Positions 48,148 through 57,880 of a stretch of DNA of 64,000 nt are shown here, one piece after another (the first letter of the stretch is position 1; every line of letters starts with the position of its first letter). The stretch lies in the NCBI GenBank assembly GCA_002205965.3, contig NADL03000041.1, forward strand, positions 1 to 64,000, read 5' to 3'. Position numbers and translations under genes: made by a program. A model generated the notes under the pieces. It worked only from the letters and a program-made list of their open reading frames with translations. It did no database searches and was not told where the DNA came from. The stretch is from Kappaphycus alvarezii. Lineage: Eukaryota > Rhodophyta > Florideophyceae > Gigartinales > Solieriaceae.

Positions 48148-48946
48148 TTAGAAGTTACTGCCAACACCGAGTGTCGTTGTAGGAGAATGCCTCGAACCTT
48201 CGCAAACCGTTCCATTGCGCGGCTGATGACGGTTCTTACAAGCTCTGTGACCACTGAAAACGCCTCGGGATGCCATCCGCCAGGAGCAGAGATTGGAAGA
48301 GGAACTAGCCTGCTTCTCCCCGGTAGATCCTTCAGAAAGCTTGGTACTTTCGCCGCTTTTCCGCTCTCGCGGCATTGAGACTGTTCATCGGGTTAAAAGT
48401 CCGGACTCTGAAATGGGAGGGAGCGTTTGGGTTGACGAAATGTTATGTCAAAATAGTCAGTTCCACCTGCGGTCCCATGGCTCTAATGTCCGGTTTTGTC
48501 CAGTGTTGAAGATGCATGCGCAGTTCGATGAAAGGGCGCCGAGCCGCCCGTCCGAGATCATTGCCTAGCAAAGCGACCTGGTTGTTGTGGCGATTATTGC
48601 GCTGGCATCCATAACGACAGTGCAGCAAACGATCCCCATGGATTTTTAATGTCTCAGGGCACCCAGGCTTCGGACAAGGAGTGTCAGGGCGAAAAACGGA
48701 GTTTGGCAGAAGCACTGCAGCAGCACCGAGAAATCCTCGTTCCTGATGTGTGTCATCAACCACAATAGAGAAAGAATTTATCAACAAGAATGTTGAGATT
48801 CGTGCAAGGATTTTCTGTCTTAACGCGGTTAGAATTTTGGAAGTAGAGGGTAGTGTGAGTGGTATTTCATCAACAAGTGCCGGAATTGTGGTTTTGTTCT
48901 TAGATGGTCTGTTGCGACAGTTATGCCAATGGTTGAACGAGTTCAT
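48148..48946 (-). pseudogene. LINE-like retrotransposon C-terminal domain
   Basis: From 48946, 167 codons are open: LRQKILARISTFLLINSF, GFLGAAAVLLPN, CPKPGCPETLKIHGDRLLHC, RRNNRHNNQVALLGNDLGRA with a preceding Cys, and WTKPDI. This is the C..C...HGDH...C...RH..........RP.DI domain at the C-terminus of some non-LTR elements. The tail continues in other frames to about 48148. It belongs to the same family as the 11640-12680 remnant but is better preserved. No RT lies upstream; the DDE transposon starts there instead. Confidence 0.65.
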
Positions 48947-48960
48947 ACGTCACAAAAAGT

Positions 48961-49980
48961 TGAAAAGGCCACAAATAACTATGTCTGACATTTTACTCCT
49001 ACTTGGTTATGCTTCTGATGGCACATGGTTTGCGGTTAGGGTTTGAAAAGTGTATACAGTTTATGTCCCAACTGGGAAGTATCGCTCCGTCCTTGGAAAA
49101 GATCAGGTTTATCTCTAGCAATATCAAGGCTTATTCACCAGCTGGAAGGGGTGAGGGTGGAGGGTCGCACTGGTTTACTCAACGGGATAAGACGAGACAA
49201 TTGTCATAATTTGAGACACTTGCCTTTCGAGATACAAGGAAGGTTTTTTTTCAACCCTTTGTACCTGTCAGCGACTCTGGATGACGAATTGCACGGAAAA
49301 AGGGCTGCCGATAACCCAGTTAAGCCACTTTAAAGCCGTAAGGCAGTAAGAGAAGGGCAATCATCTGACTTGGTAGCGGACGCTTTGTTTAGGATTTTAT
49401 TTGTGGAAAGATACAGACGGAGAGGTGAGCCCTCACATTAAATCAGCGAAGAAGCTGTTAACAACAATTTTCGATGGGCGAGGGGAAGAGGCGCTCAATA
49501 CATGCATTTTCACTGCTGATAGAGGATACGGCAAAGATGCTTTCGTAATATGCTTTTTGAGTTTGGTGTAGGGTCTATATTCATCATCTCCGAGAATCTC
49601 ATCAGAGCGCATCCTTTTTTTGCCATCTCTTAACGTAATCCTGCTCGAGAGGATGAAAATCAAAAGGGGCTGAGCAAGCTACAGTGTATGCTGACATAGA
49701 TGATGAAAATTCATCTGACATTGGGCAAAGTTTATTGGTGGAACAAATGACGTGCAGATTCGATACTATGCACAAGAAGGTGGTGGAGGGTCTCCTGGAG
49801 TTGGTGATGGCCAGATTGGGGCGGTTGAACATGGTTATCCGAGGAAGAGATGGGACAACAGCCAGAAAGATCTGCGACGACCCAGGATGATTGCACTCAT
49901 GCGAACTTTCAACTTGACCGAAGGAAAGAAGTCATCATTGATGACTAACCCTCTCTCTGACCTGCCTCATTCCTAGCAAC
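48961..49980 (+). pseudogene. DDE transposase part, 5' half
   Basis: Fragments in order: LSATLDDELHGKRAADNP (candidate first Asp pair, about 49290), RKAVREGQSSDLVADALF, RYRRRGEP, FTADRGYGKDAFV (second Asp, about 49520), GSIFIISENLIRAHPFFAIS, then a stretch to LMTNPLSDLPHS at 49976. The pattern ADRGYG followed by HPF is transposase-like. A third acidic residue could not be assigned. Stops and shifts about every 100 bases. PiggyBac was considered, but its first DDE motif is not seen. Confidence 0.55.
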
Positions 49981-50095
49981 AAAAATTACCGGAGCTTCTT
50001 TCCGTCGAGTTGTAAATAATAAAATTGCGGCAGTGGCAGTGGGAGAGAGGCGCAACCAGAATTTTGCAACGTTCTGAGATTTACGTACACGGTAC

Positions 50096-50316
50096 TGTGA
50101 GCTCCACGTGTTCGCCTGTACACGTGTGCTCGCTCTTGGCTGTATCGCGGCGTTGATAATGGACTGGCGCGGGGTTTGTATTGAGTGGAAGGGAAGAGAG
50201 AAGCAGAGAGAGGCGGCGAATAAACTGAGTGTGTTTTTGTTTTGGTTTTGTTGAGTGATCTACCTTTTTTGCGCAACCGGGCGCTGGAGAAAGGCGGACA
50301 AAAGTAGCCGCTTTCA
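50096..50316 (+). repeat. Gypsy 5' LTR
   Basis: 221 bp, starts TGTGAGCTCC and ends GCTTTCA. Preceded by GGTAC. Contains a T-rich 'gagtgtgtttttgttttgg' tract near 50228. Confidence 0.92.
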
Positions 50317-50317
50317 T

Positions 50318-50333
50318 TGGTACTCTTGTGGAG
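50318..50333 (+). other. Gypsy primer-binding site
   Basis: TGGTACTCTTGTGGAG begins one base after the LTR CA end, as expected for a tRNA 3'-CCA primer. Which tRNA was not determined; it does not match the initiator-Met type TGGTATCAGAGC. Confidence 0.6.
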
Positions 50334-50358
50334 GGTACTTTGTCTGTTGTTAGACAGG

Positions 50359-52311
50359 ATGAGCGAAAGTACCCTTTTATTCGATGGATCGAGTGTGGCC
50401 GACATCGACTACTTCCTATTCTATTTCGAGAATGTGGTCAGGACGGAGGGATCTCAGGAAGAGAAGGCTCGGGCCCTGATCCAGTTTCTTCGAGGAGACG
50501 CATTCCAGTTCTTCTACCAGAAGTTCACGGAAGGTGGGAGGTTGACGCAAGAAGGCATGGATTATGACAAGGTGTGCGCTGCACTAAGAGAGAAGTTTCG
50601 CCCGAAAGAGGACCCCCGTTTGGCCGTCGAAAAGGCACTGTCGTTGGAGATTAAGGAGGGAGATGATCTTGGTATGTTTGTCAAGAGAGCCGATGAGTCG
50701 TACAAGGCAGCTGGGTTCTCTGACGAGCAGAAGTTCTTCTTTCTTACCAAGGCAGCAGTTGTTGGGGAAGAGGTCCGCTCGTTTGTTGTCTTGCACGCTC
50801 CTTCGTCGTACGGGGAATTGAAAGAGGCGTTAACAAATTACCAAGAGTCGCGTAATCGTTTTGGCTCGTCGCAAGGATCGGAATCTGGGGTGAAGTTCAG
50901 CGTACCAAACGACCCGGTCCTTCGTGGCGAGGTGAGAGGCATGGGGAGGAAGACAGATGGAGATAAGATCGATGCGCTAGCGTCGCAGTTGGCGGAATTG
51001 TCGCTTCTCGTGAAGAAAGGCGGGGCCGGCAAAGATACGGTAGGAAGCTCAGTAGGACCGGCCAGTCCTGCCAGGCAAGGGCAAGGTGGCGGAAGCGAAA
51101 TACCGCGTTGTGGGTATTGTGGGAAGGTTGGACATGACAAGCGGACGTGCTGGAAGAAGGAGAGAGAGGAACGTGCTGCCCAGGTGTGCGCGTTTTGTGG
51201 GAAGCATGGGCACGGGGAGGATGATTGTTGGGCGAAGAAAAGGCGTGAAGAGGAGAAGTCGGTGAATGGTGGCGGGTCGAATGTCACGGTGATTCAGGAG
51301 GAGTCGCATGTAGCGGCGGTGCGCAGGGGAAGGGATGGTGAACCCCTACAGAAGAGGCCGGCGACAGAGCGCCAGGACCCGATGGACCTCCGCCGAATCA
51401 TTGATGTTCCATCGCCGCAACCGGTTCCGAATTCATCTAAGAAGGGCCCGAAGCCGAAGAAGACGAAAAAGGGTGGCGGGCGTGGCAGTGGAAAGAAGAG
51501 ATTGGAAGGGTTCGTGGAAAGGTATGACGTGGAGGCAGGGCTTGCCCAAGCAAATGCAGGAGTTTCGTTTGGACAGATATTGAGGGGTGACCTGAAAGAT
51601 GCAGATAAGGCATTGAAGAAGTTGATGAAGAACAACAGGGGTCGGGTTTCGGCTGTTGATGAGAATTTGGATTGCAGCTCTGAAGATGAGGGAGGACTAG
51701 CTTGCCCGAAATCTCGAGAAACATCTCGCGGGATTGGCCAGTCCCGGAATCGTAAGGAAGCCAAAATTGGGTCTCGTGGGACCGGCCAGTCCTGGGAGAC
51801 GGGTGAGGCTGGGAAAGCTGTGTCAGCCGCGGTAAGGGGACGCAAGTTACGCATGGTGGCGGTGAAAGTCTACGGGAGTGATGTCAGGGCCTTGTTGGAT
51901 ACTGGTGCATTGCCCAATATCATGTCGAGGAGACTCTGTGAGGAGTTGCATCTCAGTCCGAGTGAGACGACACGCCGTATCACTGTGGCCGATGGGGCTA
52001 CAGCAAGAGTACTGGGCGAGGTGACAGGGGTCCCTGTGACGTTTGACACTTTGACAGCCCCTCTTACATTCCTTGTATTGGCAGATTCCCCGTTTGATTT
52101 GATAATTGGAGCGCCAACTATGGAGGTACTCGGTGCGCGTTTAGACATGAGGCGTCTGTCGGTGACGTTTACCATTGGTGGTGAGGCGGGAATATCTGTG
52201 ACCCTTCCGTTGTATGGTGAAGGTGTTGACGAAGTAGGGGAAGAGGAGGATGAGTTCACATCGTCCTCGGAAGACGACGGAGAGGCGCCGGGTGAGGATG
52301 ATTCGAGATGA
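50359..52311 (+). CDS. Gypsy gag-protease polyprotein
   Basis: 650 codons, intact. The first ATG is 50359 (MSESTLLFDG); the frame is open further upstream into the primer site but without ATG. Residues about 10-160 form the capsid-like gag (FLRGDAFQFFYQKF). Two zinc knuckles CX2CX4HX4C lie at about 51109-51240 (CGYCGKVGHDKRTC and CAFCGKHGHGEDDC). A Lys/Gly-rich linker follows. The aspartic protease active site is ALLDTGALPN (about 51889), with the distal FDLIIGAPTME. An acidic C-terminus ends at 52311. It is the only long undamaged ORF in the TE region. Four copies of the GGACYGGCCAGTCC palindrome lie in or just after it. Confidence 0.93.
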   Translation: MSESTLLFDGSSVADIDYFLFYFENVVRTEGSQEEKARALIQFLRGDAFQFFYQKFTEGGRLTQEGMDYDKVCAALREKFRPKEDPRLAVEKALSLEIKEGDDLGMFVKRADESYKAAGFSDEQKFFFLTKAAVVGEEVRSFVVLHAPSSYGELKEALTNYQESRNRFGSSQGSESGVKFSVPNDPVLRGEVRGMGRKTDGDKIDALASQLAELSLLVKKGGAGKDTVGSSVGPASPARQGQGGGSEIPRCGYCGKVGHDKRTCWKKEREERAAQVCAFCGKHGHGEDDCWAKKRREEEKSVNGGGSNVTVIQEESHVAAVRRGRDGEPLQKRPATERQDPMDLRRIIDVPSPQPVPNSSKKGPKPKKTKKGGGRGSGKKRLEGFVERYDVEAGLAQANAGVSFGQILRGDLKDADKALKKLMKNNRGRVSAVDENLDCSSEDEGGLACPKSRETSRGIGQSRNRKEAKIGSRGTGQSWETGEAGKAVSAAVRGRKLRMVAVKVYGSDVRALLDTGALPNIMSRRLCEELHLSPSETTRRITVADGATARVLGEVTGVPVTFDTLTAPLTFLVLADSPFDLIIGAPTMEVLGARLDMRRLSVTFTIGGEAGISVTLPLYGEGVDEVGEEEDEFTSSSEDDGEAPGEDDSR

Positions 52312-52413
52312 CGAGATTGGGGTAATCATTGGCGGGAGACCGGCCAGTCCTGGGACTGGAATCGTGGGTGATGACCGGAAAAAGAAGGATCTGGAGAGGA
52401 ATATGTCATTTGC

Positions 52414-53963
52414 GTGAAAGAGGAGAAAGCGGATGAGTATCATGATCCTTCGGTTGAGTTGAGCGAGGATAAGGCTGTTCGTATGGGGGATTTTAGTGCT
52501 GTGGAAGGGAGGCTGGATGGAATTGAAGGATTCAGGGAACTGGGGGAGGAGCGGAAAGAGGTACTCGTGGGGGCGTTGGCGTCGGTTCCGGAGGAGGTAC
52601 AGGGGAAGATGGCGAGGATGCTTTTGGAAGGGGAAAAGGTTGTTGCCTGGAGCATCAACGACATCACCCCGGGAAGGTTCCCTTTACGCATGCCTTCGAA
52701 CTCGATGACCAGACGCCCATTTGTGAGCCAGTTAGGCGGGTTCCGCCGAAATACAACAAGATAATTCGAGAAGAGGTTAGCCGGATGTTGGAAGGGGGGA
52801 TTATTCGCCCGTCGCAGTCGCCGTGGGGATTCGCGGTGGTAATTGCGACGAAGAAAGACGGTGAACCAGGTTTTGTGTGGACTTCCGTCCCTTGAATAAG
52901 AGGATGAAGGCCGAAAAGTGGCCCATCCCGAATATAGAGGATTTAATAGACGAGATGCAGGGTTGTTCGATATTCACCACGCTTGACCTATTTACGGGTT
53001 ACTGGAACATACGTTTGGATGAGTCCGCTCAAGAGATGACGACGTTCCGGTGTAAGTATGGGGCGTTTTGTTTCAAGGTAATGCCGTTCGGAGTGAAGAA
53101 CGGGACGGCGTGTTTCCAAAGGGTGGCGGTTATATTGTTCGGGGACTTGCCCTTTGTTACAGTGTACATTGACGACATGGTGATCAAGTCAAAGACGTGG
53201 GACGAGCATCTGAGGCATGTACAAGTGGTGCTCGACCGTCTGAGGGGCGTTAATCTGAAGTTGAAACTGAAGAAGTGCACATTTGGTGCGTCTGAGGTGG
53301 AGATGTTGGGACATGTAGTTAGTGGGAAGGAGGTGCGGACAGACCCCCGTAAGATCGAGGCGATCGTCAATGCGCCTAGCCCTACGTCAAAGAAGGAATT
53401 GCGGTCGTTTCTAGGGATGGCATCGTATTACAGGAGGTTCATTCCCGGGTTCGCGCACATCGTGGCCCCGCTTCATGGATTGACGAGTCCTGGTGGGAAG
53501 TTCGAGTGGGATGCGGAGGCGGAGGAGGCGTTTACGAGTTTAAAGAGAGCTATGACGACTCCTCCCGTGCTGGCATTGCCGGATCTAAACAAGCCGTTTA
53601 CTGCATACTGATGCGTCAAAGGCTGCTGTCGGGGCGGTGTTGTTGCAGAAGGATGAGGATGGGAGGGACCACCCGACGCAATTCGCAAGTAGGACTTTGC
53701 AAGAGACGGAAAGGAGGTACAGTACGTTCGAGCGTGAGGCTTTAGCGGTGATATTCGCGCTCAAGAAATTCAGACCGTACCTACTCGGCTCCCCGTTCGT
53801 GGCGTTTCCCGATCATCAGGCCCTTCGCACGACGTTCTCGAAGAAGGATATGCATGGCAGGTTGGCCAGGTGGTTAAACATTATGGCTGATATGATTCGA
53901 AGTGCGCCATCGGCCGGGAACCCAGAACGCCACGGCGGATTATTTGTCAAGGTCAGGCATTGA
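52414..53963 (+). pseudogene. Gypsy reverse transcriptase and RNase H
   Basis: After a 100-bp gap and a frame change from gag-protease. Segments: ARMLLEGEKVVAWSINDITP; YNKIIREEVSRMLEGGIIRP then SQSPWGFAVVIATKKDG; after a shift near 52870, CVDFRPLNKRMKAEKWPIPN, LDLFTGYWNIRLDE, MPFGVKNGTACFQR, and the catalytic VYIDDMVIKS (YIDD at about 53164-53175); then LGHVVSGKEV and FLGMASYYRRFIPGF. A shift at about 53608 leads to RNase H (TDASKAAVGAVLLQKDEDG, ALAVIFALKKFRPYL), and another near 53900. The core RT is continuous for 244 codons. About four lesions. Confidence 0.92.
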
Positions 53964-55281
53964 CAAACCGGAGATGACTAGCGAGGAGGAGGCGCACAAA
54001 GTGGAGATAGACAAATACCTAGTTGAGGGAAGTGTGAATGTTATTGATGTTACAGAGGAAGGGGGTACATTTGAGGAAGGTTTGCGGGCGGTGAGGAATT
54101 TTTTGGAAATGCGGGACTGGCCAGTCCCGAGCAAAAAGTATCGCCGTCAGGCAAAGGCTTTTTTGGTTTCGGATTCGGTCCTGTTTCGGAGGGTGAAAGG
54201 GGGTTGCGCGTTGTGCCCCCCATAGAGGCGAGGAGAAGATACTGGAAGCCGTTCACGACATGGCTGGGCATTGGGATGTCGCTACGACAAAACAGTTTGT
54301 CAAGGATCGGTTTTGGTGGCCGAGGTTGGTCCCTGATGTACGCGAGTTTGTTCGCTCATGTGATGAGTGCCAGAAGGCCGCTCCTTTGAGTACGTACGTC
54401 ACGGGGTTGAGGCAGCCGGTCACTGGCTTATTGGAAACCTTTTCCCTAGACTTCACTGGACCTTTCAAGGAAACGGAAAGGGCAACCGGTTCTTATTGTC
54501 GGAGTAGAACACCTGAGCGGGTGGCCTATAGTAAGGGCGACAACGAATGAAACGTGTGAGGAGGCTATCTCGTTTGTGAGGGAAGAGATACTAGCGGTGT
54601 TTGGGAGTCCGCGGGTGGTAGTGTCGGATAACGGGCCAGCATTTGTGGCCGCGGCGTTTGGAGACTTCCTGAAGGAGAATGTGGTGTGGAAGCCAGTCAG
54701 TGCGTATGCACCGCAGGCCAACGGTCGCGCTGAGAGGATGGGGTACGATGAAGAGGGCGATCGCGAAAGTCGCTTGGACGACCAAGGTTGAGTGGGACGA
54801 GAGGATCGCAGAGATTGTGAGTTTTTATCGTGCAAGGAAAGGGAGAGGAGGACTGTCTCCTTTTTGGTTGATGTTTGGTAAGGAGCCCAGGTTGGTTGCG
54901 AGGGATCTTCCAATGTTAAATGTCGGGCCCGGTCCGGTGGTGGAAGATTGGAGGGCTGTTGAGCTGGTGGAGGTGTCAGCTCGTCGAGCAGAGAGGAAGG
55001 CTCGAAGATTGCCTGCTGCTGGAGAACAGTTGCAGGGTGAACGCTATAATGTGGGGGACATCGTATTACTGAGGAAGAAGAAGGAGCGGAAATCGCTGGA
55101 GCCGAAGTGGCTAGGGCCGTACGAGGTGAGAGTGGCCAAGCACCCGGCGTACTACCTTAAGTCTCAAGAGGGCAGGGCCACGCGTGGGAGAATTCATGCG
55201 AGGCGCCTCAGGATGTATGTGCCCGGGATGGGGTTGCTTTGGCAATGGCGGAGGCGGTGGGGCGTACGGTTGCTGTCGTGA
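53902..55281 (+). pseudogene. Gypsy integrase with GPY/F module
   Basis: HRPGTQNATADYLSR (end of RNase H) leads to a spacer and then the zinc-binding HDMAGHWDVATTKQFV...CDECQ (HHCC, about 54250-54370). The catalytic core has SLDFTGPF (first Asp), VVVSDNGPAF (second Asp, about 54620) and ANGRAERM (Glu, about 54720). The C-terminal module reads VGDIVLLRKKKE and KWLGPYEVR (GPY/F). No chromodomain is recognised; the frame ends at 55281. Three frame changes, near 54225, 54480 and 54745. Confidence 0.9.
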
Positions 55282-55967
55282 GCCCTGAAGAGTAAGGTCG
55301 AGTGTCCCGAGTGTCCAGGACTGGCTAGTCCATGTTTCCAGGTGATTGCGTTGTATGAAAGTTCGTGTTTTGTTTGTGTCTTTTAGTTGTCCTTTGTGAG
55401 TTTGCTTTGTGTGTCGTCTTTCTGTTGCGCCTGTGATGGATGCGGGTCAGTTGGCAGGACCGGTAAGTCCTGTTGCCGAGGTCTACGTCGGTTTTTCAGT
55501 TGACAGGACCGGCCAATCCCGTTGGGGTACAGCGCAGACACGTGTGTAATGACTTGTCGAATGGCGATTGGTCGAGAGGGGCCAACCAAATTGTGACACG
55601 TTGCAAAAGATCTGGGGGGACGCCCGCAGATCGGGGGCCTCCCTCCCGCCTGTACTGCCAACCCTGGCGCACGACGGGACGTCCCCAGAGCCAACATGCT
55701 GGCTCCCTACCCGGCAGGCCGAGTGGATATGTGAGGTGAATGAAACTTTACTTCATTGAATATCTACCGTGTACACTGCAGGACTACAGGTACTGGTGAG
55801 AAGGCGAAATGGGGCTGTTTATATCCTGCCCTTCTGTGAATTCAGTCCGAGTTCAAGCCCTGCCGATCGTCGTTCTATTTTTCCGGGTGATTTGTTTTTC
55901 TGTTTTGCATTTTCAGGTTATTTTTGGGGATTATGCTGCGAGGTCGCAGCATGGCTTCATTGGGGGG
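55282..55967 (+). other. Gypsy 3' untranslated region with polypurine tract
   Basis: About 690 bp between the integrase stop and 3' LTR. Holds three of the palindromic motifs and ends with TTGGGGGG directly before the LTR, the plus-strand primer tract. No gene seen. Confidence 0.7.
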
Positions 55968-56191
55968 TGATTAGATCCACTTGTACGCCTGTAAACGTGT
56001 GCTCGCTCTTGGCTGTATCGCGGCGTTGATAATGGACTGGCGCGGGTTTGTATTTGAGTAGAAGGGAAGAGAAAGGCAGAGAGAGGCAGCGAATAAACTG
56101 AGTGTGTTTTTTTTTTTGGTTTTGTTGAGTGATCTACCTGTTTTTTGCGCAACCGGGCGCTGTAGAAGGCGGACAAAAGTAGCCGCTTTCA
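55968..56191 (+). repeat. Gypsy 3' LTR
   Basis: 224 bp, TGATTAGATCC to GCTTTCA, followed by GGTAC. It differs from the 5' LTR by scattered substitutions and homopolymer length changes. Confidence 0.92.
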
Positions 56192-57880
56192 GGTACCACC
56201 CTGTCTTCAAAGCAGACCAAACACATGGATGGCTGTTGTTAAGCCGAATGTTGATCTTTCGCACACGCTCTTTCACAAGTCCGGCAGAATTAGAGAAGAA
56301 ACCATCAGTCTTAAAAGACATGGTTGGAACAAGCATGAAGCAGAGGTGCAAAGTTTTGACACTTAGTCAAAGATGTGCGGATGGTTCGTCTTGAAGCAGT
56401 TCAGTATCACAGGTACCAGTGCTGGTATTGTACTTCTTGCAGATGATGAAATCAAGAGTGATATTGGGTTGCGTTTATCGGCATCTGTTCCAGAGAGAGA
56501 CTCAGAGAAATGGTTTGCACTTTTTTACGACGGTTGGTTCAGTTCTAAAGTCTCTACAGAGACTTGATGAGAGGAAGCGCAACTGAGTACGCCGTGCTAT
56601 CAGCTTTGAGAGGCAAGAACTATGTAAGGCTGTTTTTGAAGTGTAAATGATCGTGTTGAAAGAAGATAGCTACTTAGCTTGCTCTCCAGATGGAATAGCT
56701 TTTTTAAAGAAAGATGCATTTCTTGATCATTATCTTGTGGTGGAGGGTACCACGCAACCAGAAGATAGCAGTTTACTGCTGGCGGCAGTTGAGATCAAGA
56801 CCCTTGTGGCTGCTTCGACGCTTGGAGAAGTCTCCCTTCTCTCGACACCCGAACTCATTATCTGTGACGTTGGAAATGACACATTCAAAAAGTATATCCC
56901 AAGGGAACACATGGGGCGAATTATGCATCAACTTGTAGTAATGGGGTTTGGATTTTTTTGGTATGTCTGCACAGCTGAGACAGTTTGTTCTGTATATTGT
57001 GCTATTACGGTGTTCTCAATGATTGATCAAAGCATTCCACTCTGTTCTAGTGGGTAATGGTTCCCGCATAGTACAATGGCCTCCCACAAGAGAAAACACA
57101 ATCCAGGTTTGTCAGGGATGAACAATCTGCTGTAATTCACACAAGTTGGAGTTCTGGCGTGTGGTAAGTGGTGGCCTCAGCGTAAAGGACCTTTTCCTCG
57201 ACTGAAGTTGTTTCAAAAATGGCTCATAAAGCTTTTACTCGAAGAAGAAAGGCGAAGTAGATAGTGCAAGTGAAATGAGAGCCTTTCTTCGGTCTCAATC
57301 ATCTCATTTCAAATGGGAACAAAAGATACTTTCACAAACAATCAAGATTGTGGCGGTGAATGCATTCATTGTTGGAGAATTTATGAGCGACGTACACTCT
57401 TGGAATGTATTGAAACGTTTAGTACTTTGGATCTACCACAATCAGTTGAACAACGTCCAATTATCGATCCATTCATTTTGGACTTAACATTTGAGCTACT
57501 GAGCTATGCAGGGTCATTTTCTGCAGCAGGAGAGCAATTTAATCGCAACGATCCTCTCTAATTAGTACAACAGTCCCAGCATGTCACTGTTCCAGAAAAA
57601 GTGGTTAAAAGGCTGTTCGTTGCCCACGAGCGAAGAAAACAAACGAATAATGGTTTTCAATGCTTCAGATGGGACAACTCTAAGACTTGGCGTTCCAGGA
57701 CAGGAACAAAGGCAAATTAAAGCCATTTACTGCTCTTTGTGCGGACAAAATCCGCCACCACGCAGAGGATATCGTTCTTCGTACTTTTGTTCTTTATTTG
57801 GCACATGTCTGTGCATCAAAATTCATCCTGGACTGCGCAGAAGTTGCTGGAGCATATGGCACAGTTATTAGGAGCTGAAG
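56192..57880 (+). pseudogene. YqaJ-like PD-(D/E)XK nuclease and zinc-binding C-terminus
   Basis: Continuation of the transposase beyond the gypsy insertion. It begins RYHPVFKADQTHGWLLLSRM; then WFVLKQFSITGTSAGIVLL (YqaJ-type start, about 56385), LMRGSATEYAVLSALRG (conserved G..E, about 56570), SYLACSPDG (Asp at 56689), AAVEIKT (E-x-K, 56788-56799) and MGRIMHQLVVMGFGF. These are the N-to-C elements of a YqaJ/lambda-exonuclease-like fold. After further fragments (IIDPFILDLTFELL) comes YCSLCGQNPPPRRGYRSSYFC with CLC and SCWSIWH (about 57728-57865), a Cys/His cluster like those ending several DDE transposases. Stops and shifts throughout. Confidence 0.55.

Larger units (their letters stand above)
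51055..55519. repeat. Recurrent GGACYGGCCAGTCC palindromic motif, eight copies
   Basis: Copies at 51055-51068, 51731-51744, 51779-51792, 52337-52350, 54113-54128 (perfect 16-bp palindrome), 55318-55331, 55457-55470 and 55506-55519. They lie in gag-protease (three), the gag-pol gap, the RNase H-integrase spacer and the 3' untranslated part. The reading frame differs between copies (encoding GPASP, IGQS, TGQS, RPASP or DWPVP), so it is conserved as DNA or RNA rather than protein. Confidence 0.8.
50096..56191 (+). mobile_element. Ty3/gypsy LTR retrotransposon, complete
   Basis: 6096 bp from 5' LTR to 3' LTR, with a 5-bp target duplication GGTAC (50091-50095 and 56192-56196). Order: LTR, primer-binding site, gag-protease, RT, RNase H, integrase with GPY/F module, polypurine tract (TTGGGGGG at 55960-55967), LTR. 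The LTRs differ by roughly 8% by eye, so it is not a very recent insertion, yet the gag-protease frame is fully open. Confidence 0.95.
48950..57880 (+). mobile_element. DDE transposon with YqaJ-like nuclease, split by a gypsy element
   Basis: A plus-strand transposase remnant starts before 49000, stops at the gypsy 5' LTR (50096) and resumes after the 3' LTR (56192). Removing the gypsy element and one copy of the GGTAC duplication joins the two halves in the same frame. Domains in order: DDE-like part (49250-49640), linker, PD-(D/E)XK/YqaJ-like nuclease (56380-57000), and a Cys-rich zinc-binding end (57720-57870). The ends of the transposon (inverted repeats) were not identified. Family unnamed. 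Confidence 0.6.

Noticed and set aside
49250..57880. piggyBac identity for the DDE-YqaJ transposon
   Set aside because: The Cys-rich C-terminus is reminiscent, but the piggyBac first catalytic motif and spacing were not found, so only a generic DDE call is kept.
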